A DNA stretch of 64,000 bases. It comes from Rhodospirillales bacterium (GTDB taxonomy: Bacteria; Pseudomonadota; Gammaproteobacteria; Nevskiales; Nevskiaceae). The notes under the pieces are model-generated. The model was not told the origin of the DNA. It was given only the letters and a program-made list of their open reading frames with translations, and made no database searches. The stretch is taken from positions 1 to 64,000 of the forward strand of contig CAJCJH010000014.1 of NCBI GenBank assembly GCA_903970615.1, in the 5' to 3' direction. Both the position numbers and the translations under genes were made by a program. Below are positions 23,727-31,416 of the stretch, one piece after another (positions within the stretch are counted from its first letter, which is position 1; every line of letters begins with the position of its first letter).

Positions 23727-26065
23727 GCACCCTTTCAGGCGTGACGGCAACGGCAGCGGATGGCAACGCCGTCGCGCCGGATGCAGCCATTGATCGCGCC
23801 AGATTCCCAGAGTTTTACAAGCTCTCGGTGGCGGATCGCGCGCGGCTGATGCGCGAGCGCGGCTGGCTTTCCGAGGCGGATTATCAGGCGCTGATTTCCG
23901 GCGAGCACACGCTGAAGTTGAACCGCGCCGACAAGATGATCGAGAACGTCGTCGGCGTGATGGGTTTGCCGGTCGGTCTCGGTCTGAATTTTCTCATCAA
24001 CGGCCGCGATTACGTTATTCCGCTGGTGGTGGAAGAGCCTTCGATCGTGGCCGCGCTGTCGTCCGCCGCGAAAATCGTGCGCGGCGCCGGCGGTTTCGAG
24101 GTGGTGAGCACGGAGCCGATTCTGATCGGACAGGTGCAGGTGGTCGATATTCCGAACGTGCCGCGCGCGCAGGCTGCGCTGTTGCAGCGCAAGACCGAGA
24201 TCATCAACCTCGCCAACAGCCTGCACCCGCAGATGGTGGCGCGCGGCGGCGGCGCGCAGGATCTGGAAGTGCACCTGCACACGCTGCCACAAGCCACGGC
24301 GGGTGGACGCAGTGACATGCTGGTGGTGCATCTGCTGGTGGATACGCGCGATGCGATGGGCGCGAATCTGGTCAACACCATGTGCGAAGGCGTGGCCTCG
24401 CTGGTGGAGTCGATCACCGGCGGCAAGGTGTTTCTGCGCATTCTGTCGAACCTGACCGATCGCGCGATGGTCACCGCCAAGGCGGTAATCCCGCATTCGC
24501 AACTCGCCGGCAAGGGCTTCGACGGCGAACAGGTGCGCGACGGTATCATCCTCGCCAACGATTTTGCCAGCGTCGATCCGTATCGCGCGGCAACACATAA
24601 CAAGGGCGTGATGAACGGCATCGATGCGGTCGCGCTGGCCACCGGCAATGACTGGCGCGCGATCGAAGCCGCCGCACATGCGTATGCCGCGCGCGGCGGC
24701 CGCTATACCTCGCTGACGCGCTGGTTCAAGGGCGACAACGGCGAACTGGTCGGCGAAATCGAGATTCCGCTGAAAGTCGGCACCGTCGGCGGGCCGTTGC
24801 AATCGAACCCGACGGTGGCGCTGAATCATCGCCTGCTCGGCGTAAAATCCGCGCGCGAACTAGCGGAAGTGATGGGCGCGGTCGGCCTTGCGCAGAATTT
24901 CTCGGCGCTGCGCGCGCTGGTCACCGAAGGCATTCAGGTTGGCCACATGACGCTGCATGCGCGCAGTGTGGCGATCGCCGCGGGTGCGACGCCGGAGATT
25001 TTCGATACCGTGGTCGAGCGCCTGATCGAAGGCGGTGATATCAAGATCTGGAAAGCACAGGAAATCGTCGTGCAGGTGCGTAAGCAATCGCGTCACGAGC
25101 CGGTCGAAACCGCTTCCACTGCGCCGCGTTCGCAGGGTCATGGCAAGATCATTCTGCTCGGTGAGCACGCGGTGGTTTACGGCAGTCACGCCATCGCTGC
25201 ACCAGTGCCGCTGGCGATCGAAGCGGTGGTGCAGGATTCCGACATGGGCGGTCCGAATCCGGGTGTGGATTTGATCATTCCGCGCTGGGGCATGGAATCG
25301 CGCCTGCACAAGGATCCGGCGCACCGCGACTCGTTTCAGCGTTCGCTCGGCATCGTGTTCGACAAGCTCGGACTGACCGAGCGTTCAATGCGAATCGAAG
25401 TGTTTCCGAATGTGCCGCGCGGCATGGGCCTCGGCGGTTCGTCGGCGATTGCGGTGGCGATCGTGCGTGCGCTGGACCAGCATTTCAAGCTGGCTTTGAG
25501 CGATGCGCAAGTCAACGAACTGGCATACGAGTGCGAGAAAGTGGCGCACGGCACGCCATCCGGCATCGACAACACGGTGGCGACTTACGGCCAGTTTCTG
25601 CTGTATAAACGCTACGACGATGGCCGCGCGCCGCTGATGCGCGAAGTCAAGGCGGCGAAGCCGATTCCGCTGGTGATCGGCATCAGCGGCAAGGAAAGTC
25701 TGACTGCGAAAACGGTCGGCGGCGTGCGCAAGGCCTGGCAAAAAAATCCCGAACTGTACGAGCGCATTTTCCGCGAGATCGACGCGCTCACATTGCAAGG
25801 CCTGAACGCAGTGCAGACCGGCGATCTCGAACAATTGGGCCAGCTGATGAACATCTGCCATGGCCTGCTGAATGCCTTACAGGTGTCGAGCTGGGAAGTC
25901 GAGGAACTGGTGCAGATTTCGCGCGAGCATGGCGCGATCGGCGCCAAGCTCACCGGCGGCGGTGGCGGCGGTTCGATCATCGCACTGTGCCCGGAAAATT
26001 CCGCCAAGGTGGCAGCGGCGCTGCGCGATGCGGGATATCAGGCGATAGAGGTGCAAATTGGGTAG
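23723..26065 (+). CDS. Fused class II HMG-CoA reductase / mevalonate kinase
   Basis: One uninterrupted 780-residue chain carries two consecutive mevalonate-pathway enzymes. Residues about 25-450 are a class II (bacterial) HMG-CoA reductase: ENVVG with catalytic Glu74, DAMGAN at 210-215, Lys294 in THNKG, Asp310 in ATGND and His412 in LHAR. Residues about 473-780 are a mevalonate kinase: GHGKIILLGEHAVVYG (472-487), RGMGLGGSSA (566-575), catalytic Asp616 in GTPSGID and KLTGGGGGG (742-750). A polar linker of about 20 residues joins them. Each half is full length and no stop or frameshift separates them. The product would turn HMG-CoA into mevalonate 5-phosphate. ATG overlaps the preceding stop (ATGA). 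Confidence 0.95.
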   Translation: MSTLSGVTATAADGNAVAPDAAIDRARFPEFYKLSVADRARLMRERGWLSEADYQALISGEHTLKLNRADKMIENVVGVMGLPVGLGLNFLINGRDYVIPLVVEEPSIVAALSSAAKIVRGAGGFEVVSTEPILIGQVQVVDIPNVPRAQAALLQRKTEIINLANSLHPQMVARGGGAQDLEVHLHTLPQATAGGRSDMLVVHLLVDTRDAMGANLVNTMCEGVASLVESITGGKVFLRILSNLTDRAMVTAKAVIPHSQLAGKGFDGEQVRDGIILANDFASVDPYRAATHNKGVMNGIDAVALATGNDWRAIEAAAHAYAARGGRYTSLTRWFKGDNGELVGEIEIPLKVGTVGGPLQSNPTVALNHRLLGVKSARELAEVMGAVGLAQNFSALRALVTEGIQVGHMTLHARSVAIAAGATPEIFDTVVERLIEGGDIKIWKAQEIVVQVRKQSRHEPVETASTAPRSQGHGKIILLGEHAVVYGSHAIAAPVPLAIEAVVQDSDMGGPNPGVDLIIPRWGMESRLHKDPAHRDSFQRSLGIVFDKLGLTERSMRIEVFPNVPRGMGLGGSSAIAVAIVRALDQHFKLALSDAQVNELAYECEKVAHGTPSGIDNTVATYGQFLLYKRYDDGRAPLMREVKAAKPIPLVIGISGKESLTAKTVGGVRKAWQKNPELYERIFREIDALTLQGLNAVQTGDLEQLGQLMNICHGLLNALQVSSWEVEELVQISREHGAIGAKLTGGGGGGSIIALCPENSAKVAAALRDAGYQAIEVQIG

Positions 26066-26211
26066 GAAGTTAGTTCATAACCTGCTGCGCTCGGCGGCTT
26101 GCACGCCGGCGGCCGATAAAACGGCTGGCGGAATCCTCACGCACTCGCATGTACGCTCCGGGTTCTGCGCTCCGGCGGCGCACATCCGCCTTCGCTCGCG
26201 GCGGTTCTGAG

Positions 26212-26790
26212 ATGACTTCTACCGATCGTATCGTCTCGTTCGACGACGAGCCGCTGATCCTGGTCGATGAACAGGATCGTGAAGTCGGATTCCTGCAAAA
26301 GGCGGACGCGCACGTCGGCCGCGGAACTTTGCACCGCGCGTTTTCGCTGTTCGTGTTCGATACGCAAGGCCGTGTGCTGTTGCAGCAGCGGGCTAGTGGC
26401 AAGCGGCTGTGGCCGAAGTTCTGGTCCAACACCTGTTGCAGTCATCCGCGTCGCGGCGAGAGCATGGAAACCGCGATTCATCGCCGGCTCAAGGAAGAAC
26501 TGGCGCTCGAATGCGAATTGCGATTCCTGTTCAAATTCCAGTACCAGGCGCAATTCGACGACGATGGCGCCGAGAACGAATTGTGCTGGGTTTATGCGGG
26601 CCACAGCGACGCCGCACCGCGCGTGAATGCCAATGAAATCGCGGCGACACGCTATATCGAACCGGCTGCGCTGGATGCCGAAATCGAAGCGAATCCGGCT
26701 GTGTTCACGCCGTGGTTCAAGATTGAATGGTCGCGCATGCGGCGCGAGTATTCTGAAGTTATGACGCCGTTGACGGCCAATGCGTCGTAG
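26212..26790 (+). CDS. idi: Isopentenyl-diphosphate isomerase, type 1
   Basis: The product is about 192 residues and belongs to the Nudix superfamily; it interconverts IPP and DMAPP. The catalytic Cys is Cys76 in WSNTCCSHPR (71-80) and the catalytic Glu lies in ENELCWVYAG. The Nudix-like segment RRGESMETAIHRRLKEELAL (80-99) is complete. The frame extends upstream to 26149, but the ATG at 26212 gives the family N-terminus. A 146-base gap separates it from the reductase-kinase fusion. It is needed because the mevalonate route yields only IPP, and it links that route to FPP synthase at 12.5 kb. Confidence 0.94.
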   Translation: MTSTDRIVSFDDEPLILVDEQDREVGFLQKADAHVGRGTLHRAFSLFVFDTQGRVLLQQRASGKRLWPKFWSNTCCSHPRRGESMETAIHRRLKEELALECELRFLFKFQYQAQFDDDGAENELCWVYAGHSDAAPRVNANEIAATRYIEPAALDAEIEANPAVFTPWFKIEWSRMRREYSEVMTPLTANAS

Positions 26791-26875
26791 ACTGCACTTA
26801 TTCAAATTCGTATCGAACGAAGCGACGCGGTCAATCGTCTCGTCCAGTTAACGCGGCAAGCATTCGGAGATTCAA

Positions 26876-28024
26876 ATGGCAGTTCCCGTGATTCAGCAGG
26901 TCAAGGTTGCCAAGTACATTCTGGGCAAGAAGCTCACCGGCCAGAAGCGTTATCCGCTGGTGCTGATGCTGGAGCCCTTGTTTCAATGCAACCTGGCCTG
27001 TTCCGGCTGCGGCAAGATCGATTATCCGAAAGAGATTCTGCAGAAGCGCGTGAGCGTGGCGGATGCGCTGAAGGCAGTCGATGAATGTGGCGCGCCGATG
27101 GTGTCGATTCCCGGCGGCGAGCCGCTGATTCACAAGGAACTGCCGCAGATCGTCGAAGGCATCGTCGCGCGCAAGAAGTTCGTCTACCTCTGCACCAATG
27201 CGATCCTGCTGCCGAAGCACATCGACGAGTACAAGCCGTCGCCGTACTTCACCTGGTCGATCCATCTGGATGGTCTGAAGGAACAGCATGATCGCGCGGT
27301 GTCGATGGAAGGCGTGTTCGAGAAGGCTGTTGCTGCGATCAAGCTGGCGCGCTCGAAAGGCTTTCGCGTCACCGTCAATTGCACGCTGTTCAACGGCGAG
27401 CATCCGAAGGAGGTTGCCGATTTCTTCGACTACGCGATGACGCTCGGCATCGAAGGCATCACGGTTGCGCCCGGCTACAGCTATCAGCACGCGCCGAAGC
27501 AGGACGTGTTCCTCGGCCGCACGCAGAGCAAGCAGTTGTTCCGCGACATTTTCGGCGAAGGCAAAAAGCGCGATGCAAACTGGGTGTTCAACCTGTCGCC
27601 GATGTATCTGGATTTCATCGCCGGCAATCAGGCCTATCAATGCCAGCCCTGGGGCACGGTGACGTACAACGTGTTCGGCTGGCAGAAACCCTGCTATCTC
27701 TTGGTCGACGAAGGCTACGCCAGTTCCTACAAGGAGCTGATGGAGACCACGCACTGGGAAAATTATGGCGTCGGCCGCAACCCGAAATGCGACAACTGCA
27801 TGGCGCATTGCGGTTTTGAAGGCACTGCCGTCAACGACACTTTTGCGCATCCCTTGAAAGCACTGCGCGTGGCGCTGAAAGGCCCGTGCATCGATGGCCC
27901 GATGGCGCCGGATCTGCCGGTAACTTACGGCAAGCGCGCGGATGCCACCGCAGTGAAAATTCCGGTCAGTGCCATCCAGCGTCCGGCGGAATCTGCGGAA
28001 GTCGAAACGCACGTCGAGCTTTGA
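26876..28024 (+). CDS. hpnH: Adenosylhopane synthase HpnH (radical SAM)
   Basis: This 382-residue radical SAM enzyme adds the 5'-deoxyadenosyl group of SAM to diploptene to form adenosylhopane, the first step of side-chain extension. The cluster-binding Cys are Cys38, Cys42 and Cys45 in CNLACSGC. The N-terminal VIQQVKVAKYILGKKLTG and the Cys-rich C-terminal region (around CDNCMAHCGFEG) are characteristic of HpnH and of its SPASM-like tail. GGAG eight bases before the ATG marks the start. It follows idi by 85 bases and is followed by hpnB, so hopanoid and mevalonate genes are interleaved. Confidence 0.95.
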   Translation: MAVPVIQQVKVAKYILGKKLTGQKRYPLVLMLEPLFQCNLACSGCGKIDYPKEILQKRVSVADALKAVDECGAPMVSIPGGEPLIHKELPQIVEGIVARKKFVYLCTNAILLPKHIDEYKPSPYFTWSIHLDGLKEQHDRAVSMEGVFEKAVAAIKLARSKGFRVTVNCTLFNGEHPKEVADFFDYAMTLGIEGITVAPGYSYQHAPKQDVFLGRTQSKQLFRDIFGEGKKRDANWVFNLSPMYLDFIAGNQAYQCQPWGTVTYNVFGWQKPCYLLVDEGYASSYKELMETTHWENYGVGRNPKCDNCMAHCGFEGTAVNDTFAHPLKALRVALKGPCIDGPMAPDLPVTYGKRADATAVKIPVSAIQRPAESAEVETHVEL

Positions 28025-28075
28025 TGTTGTTCATCGCGTAGCCGTCGCGCGCGTTTTCGCTCGTTGAATGCCGCC

Positions 28076-29179
28076 ATGCTGTGGCTGGCGCTGCCTGCGG
28101 CGATGATCTGGTTCGGCGTGCTGCTCGCGCCGTGGCGGCCGTGGAGTACGCGCGAACGCATCGAGCCGATGATGGATGGCGCCGATGCCGATTGCAGCGA
28201 AGTCACGGTGCTGATCCCGGCGCGCAACGAAGCCGAAGTGATTGCGCAGACGCTGACTTCGTTGCAGCAGCAAGGCCGCGGTCTGCGTGTGATCGTGGTC
28301 GACGATCAATCGGAAGACGACACTGCCGTAATCGCGCGCCGCTTTGCCAATGTCGAAGTGCTCCGCGGCGCGCCTTTGCCGAGCGGTTGGGCTGGCAAAT
28401 TATGGGCGCTGGAGCAGGGCCGCAGCCGCGTGCAGTCAAAACTGACGCTGCTGCTCGACGCCGATATCGCGCTCGAACCCGGCCTGCTGCCCGCCTTGCT
28501 TGAGCAGCGCAAAGCTACCGGCGCACACTTCATTTCGCTGATGGCCGACCTGCGCCGTACCTCGTTCTGGGATCGCTTGCTGCTGCCGGCGTTCGTCTAC
28601 TTCTTCAAGCTGCTGTATCCGTTTCACCTGTCGAATTCGCGCTTCAAGTATGTGGCCGCGGCGGCGGGCGGATGCGTGCTCGTGGAAACGCAGGCGCTGC
28701 AAACCATCGGCGCATTTGCAAGTCTGCGCGGTGCCTTGATCGACGATTGCACTTTGGCGCGGCAGATCAAACGCGCCGGCTTTCGCACCTGGACCGGCAT
28801 CAGCCGCGGCGTAGTTTCGCTGCGGCCTTATGGCACGCTGCAATCGATTCATCAAATGGTCGCGCGCTCGGCTTACACGCAGTTGGGTTATTCGCTGACC
28901 CTGCTATTGCTGGTCACCACGATTTTCGCCGCCGCGTACTGGCTGCCATTGTTCGCGCTGACGCTACCTGCCGTTACACCGCTCGCTGCCGCCGCGCTGA
29001 TTGCGATGATGCTCGGCTACTGGCCGACGCTTCGTTATTACAAGCTTTCACCGGCTTGGGCATTGCTGCTGCCCTTGACCGGCACGCTGTATCTGGCGAT
29101 GACCTGGAGTTCGGCGATCAGCTATTGGCGCGGCGTGCGTTCGCGCTGGAAAAATCGCACCTACGATGCGCAGGTCTGA
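28076..29179 (+). CDS. hpnB: Hopanoid-associated glycosyltransferase HpnB
   Basis: The product is about 367 residues and is an inner-membrane GT2-type glycosyltransferase. An N-terminal hydrophobic segment is followed by the GT-A domain, with VTVLIPARNEAEVI, VVDDQSEDDT and the metal-binding LLDADI. Three hydrophobic segments close the C-terminus. The segment GWAGKLWALEQG and the overall layout match the hopene-associated HpnB family, whose acceptor is unproven. A TTG four codons upstream (28064) is possible, but the ATG at 28076 gives the normal hydrophobic start. It lies 51 bases after hpnH on the same strand. It probably acts on a hopanoid head group together with HpnA. Confidence 0.88.
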   Translation: MLWLALPAAMIWFGVLLAPWRPWSTRERIEPMMDGADADCSEVTVLIPARNEAEVIAQTLTSLQQQGRGLRVIVVDDQSEDDTAVIARRFANVEVLRGAPLPSGWAGKLWALEQGRSRVQSKLTLLLDADIALEPGLLPALLEQRKATGAHFISLMADLRRTSFWDRLLLPAFVYFFKLLYPFHLSNSRFKYVAAAAGGCVLVETQALQTIGAFASLRGALIDDCTLARQIKRAGFRTWTGISRGVVSLRPYGTLQSIHQMVARSAYTQLGYSLTLLLLVTTIFAAAYWLPLFALTLPAVTPLAAAALIAMMLGYWPTLRYYKLSPAWALLLPLTGTLYLAMTWSSAISYWRGVRSRWKNRTYDAQV

Positions 29180-29266
29180 AGCGCCATCGAGGCGCGCCGC
29201 CATAACCCTGTCGATGCGGCCGCGAAGCCTTAAACTTCCGATTCTGGATTCCTTCATAAAAAAGAC

Positions 29267-30754
29267 ATGAGCGCAGCAAGTTATGGCCTGAGCGGATTCT
29301 CGGCCTACGTTCCGCCTTATCGCGTCGATCTGAAAGCCTGGTGCGGCTGGACCGGCAACGTCTGGGACAAAATCCGCAACGTCATCGGCACCGGCTTTCG
29401 TGTGCCCGGAATCGAGGAAGACGTCTACACGATGGCGGCAAACGCCACACTCGATCTGATCCTGCGCTATGCGATCGATCCGCAACGCATCGGCTTCCTC
29501 GCGCTCGGCACCGAATCCAGCATGGACAACGCCAGCGGCGCGATCATCGTGCGCGGACTGGTCGATCGCGGACTTGCTGCGCGCGGAATGCCGCGACTGG
29601 CGCGCGACTGCGAAGTGCCGGAGTTAAAGCAGGCTTGCCTCGGCGGGCTTTACGGCATTAAAGCCGCACTGCGTTACTTGAATTTCGATGGCGCCGGCCG
29701 GCAGGCAATCGTGGTCGCATCCGACATCGCCGAATACGCCCGCGGCAGCACTGGCGAGCCAACCCAAGGCGCCGGCGCGGTGGCGATGTTGCTGGAAGCC
29801 GATCCGCAACTGCTCGCGCTGGATTTGAAAGCGGGCGCGAGCGCATCGAGCTTCCGCCATCTCGATTTCCGCAAACCGTTCGCACGCTTCGCCGGACAAA
29901 CGCTGCCAGCGAACGGCCGTCTGCGCGATTTCCCGGTGTTCAACGGCAAGTATTCAACTGCCGCTTATGTCGACGAAACGCTGGCCGCGCTCGATCTGAT
30001 GCTGGCAAAACGCGGCGGCGAACGCGGTGACTATTTCCGCAATCTCGAAGCCGTATTCATGCACCGGCCGTATCACCGCATGCCGCACGCGGCCTGGGCG
30101 CTGGCGTATCTGTTCGCGCTCGGCAGCGATGGCGAAAGCGGGCGCGCCGAACTGAATGGCTATTGCGCGCAGGCCGGTATCGATCCGGCGAAAGTGTTGA
30201 CTGAGATGGAAGGCTTGGCGCAGCGTGCGTTCCAGCCTGATTTCAATGAGCAACTGGCCGAGCCTTATCCGCTCTGCGCCAGCTTGAGCAAGGTTCTGCG
30301 CGAATCCGCGCGCTACCGCGAAGTGGTGGACGACAAGATGCAGCTCGGCTCGGCGGCGATGATGGAAGCCGGCAATCTTTATTCCGCCGCGTTACCCGCC
30401 TGGATCGCCGCCGGATTTGAAGAAGCCGCCGACAGCGGCCGCGAACTCGCCGGCCACGAAATGCTGGTGATGGGTTACGGCAGCGGCGACGCCGCCGAAG
30501 CCATTCCGGCGCGTGTCGCCAGCGGCTGGAGAACGGCGGCTGCAAAAATCGGCTGGGCGCGGGCGCTAACCGGTGCGGTCGATCTCGATCAGCAACAATA
30601 CGAAGCGCTGCACGATGGCCTTGCCGCGCCCGGTCTGCAACCTGCAGCAAAGGGCTTCCTGATCGAGCGCGTCGGCAGCCGCGAAAGCGGCAGCGTGCAG
30701 GATTTCGGGGTCACTTATTATCGTTATCTGGCAAGCGATTCAGCGATCGGATAA
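29267..30754 (+). CDS. Hydroxymethylglutaryl-CoA synthase
   Basis: This 495-residue thiolase-fold enzyme should condense acetoacetyl-CoA with acetyl-CoA to give HMG-CoA, the substrate of the reductase half of the fusion enzyme. I place the catalytic residues at Glu83 (GTES), Cys124 (KQACLGGLYG) and His266 (MHRPYH), and the VMGYGSGDAAEA segment matches the family GSG motif. It is longer than typical bacterial MvaS (about 390 residues), and the sequence around the active Cys departs from the usual form, so it is a divergent branch. It ends the supercluster; a small lipoprotein gene follows after 27 bases. A 3-oxoacyl-ACP-synthase-like enzyme is the alternative, but the context favours HMG-CoA synthase. 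Confidence 0.87.
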   Translation: MSAASYGLSGFSAYVPPYRVDLKAWCGWTGNVWDKIRNVIGTGFRVPGIEEDVYTMAANATLDLILRYAIDPQRIGFLALGTESSMDNASGAIIVRGLVDRGLAARGMPRLARDCEVPELKQACLGGLYGIKAALRYLNFDGAGRQAIVVASDIAEYARGSTGEPTQGAGAVAMLLEADPQLLALDLKAGASASSFRHLDFRKPFARFAGQTLPANGRLRDFPVFNGKYSTAAYVDETLAALDLMLAKRGGERGDYFRNLEAVFMHRPYHRMPHAAWALAYLFALGSDGESGRAELNGYCAQAGIDPAKVLTEMEGLAQRAFQPDFNEQLAEPYPLCASLSKVLRESARYREVVDDKMQLGSAAMMEAGNLYSAALPAWIAAGFEEAADSGRELAGHEMLVMGYGSGDAAEAIPARVASGWRTAAAKIGWARALTGAVDLDQQQYEALHDGLAAPGLQPAAKGFLIERVGSRESGSVQDFGVTYYRYLASDSAIG

Positions 30755-30781
30755 CGTACCACGTCCGTAATCGACACTTCG

Positions 30782-31129
30782 ATGAAATCCGCCAAGACGC
30801 TGCTCGTCCTGTTTTTGTTGATCGGCCTTGGCGCGTGTGCCGGCGGACGCACTCGCATTTGTTCGGAACTCGCCGGCCCCGGCTGGACCCGGCTTGCCGC
30901 GCCGCCCACGAATGCAGATGATCTGCTGGCACTGGAAAATCTGCCCGGCGGCCCCGAAGTGTTGTGGTTCACCAACGGCCCCGATCGCGCTTTCGCCTGT
31001 TTCTACGCGCAAAGCCTGAACAATCCCTCCTGCGGCGGCACCACCGGCTACGAATTCGAGCGTAAGGACGGCCGCTGGGGATCGCGCAACCTGCGCTCGC
31101 AGGTTTGTCCGCTGGAAAACGATACCTAA
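30782..31129 (+). CDS. Small lipoprotein of unknown function
   Basis: This 115-residue precursor has a lipoprotein signal: a Lys-containing N-terminus, a hydrophobic core and the lipobox LGAC (Cys at about 19). The mature part is about 95 residues with three further Cys residues (in RICSEL, FACFY and PSCGG) and a fourth near the end, so disulfides are likely. I do not recognise the family. It begins 27 bases after the HMG-CoA synthase stop on the same strand, so it may be the last gene of that operon. It would sit at the inner or outer membrane facing the periplasm. Nothing shows a link to hopanoids beyond position. Confidence 0.7.
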   Translation: MKSAKTLLVLFLLIGLGACAGGRTRICSELAGPGWTRLAAPPTNADDLLALENLPGGPEVLWFTNGPDRAFACFYAQSLNNPSCGGTTGYEFERKDGRWGSRNLRSQVCPLENDT

Positions 31130-31371
31130 AAAGCCCAGCTTCAAAAGCCGGATTCGAGCACGCGGTCGGCGTGTTGAAATCGCTATCGCGGACGCTGGCG
31201 AGATTCCCAAAGTTGTGTCATCAAGGCTGAGTACTTTTCGGGCCGTCTGCTGATGGATTGCCTGCGAATTAATTGTTTGGCCTCGGATTAGTCTCTGGCA
31301 CCCATCTGATCTGCCGCTGCATCTCGATAAATCATCACGACTCGCTGGCCCGGTTTTATTTTTTTTGTTAT

Positions 31372-31391
31372 ATAGTTCATAAATGAACTAT
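31372..31391. promoter_or_regulatory. MarR-type palindromic operator upstream of efflux operon
   Basis: ATAGTTCATAAATGAACTAT is a perfect 20-base palindrome. It closely resembles known MarR-family operators, which are AT-rich dyads with TAGTT...AACTA arms. It lies 25 bases before the first gene of an operon that itself encodes a MarR regulator. TATAAC at 31398-31403 is a possible -10 immediately downstream, so a bound repressor would cover the promoter. Confidence 0.75.
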
Positions 31392-31416
31392 TCGGTTTAT
31401 AACCTGTTATGAATGC

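Noticed and set aside
26831-28012. 393-codon minus-strand frame
   Set aside because: Antisense to hpnH, with no motif.
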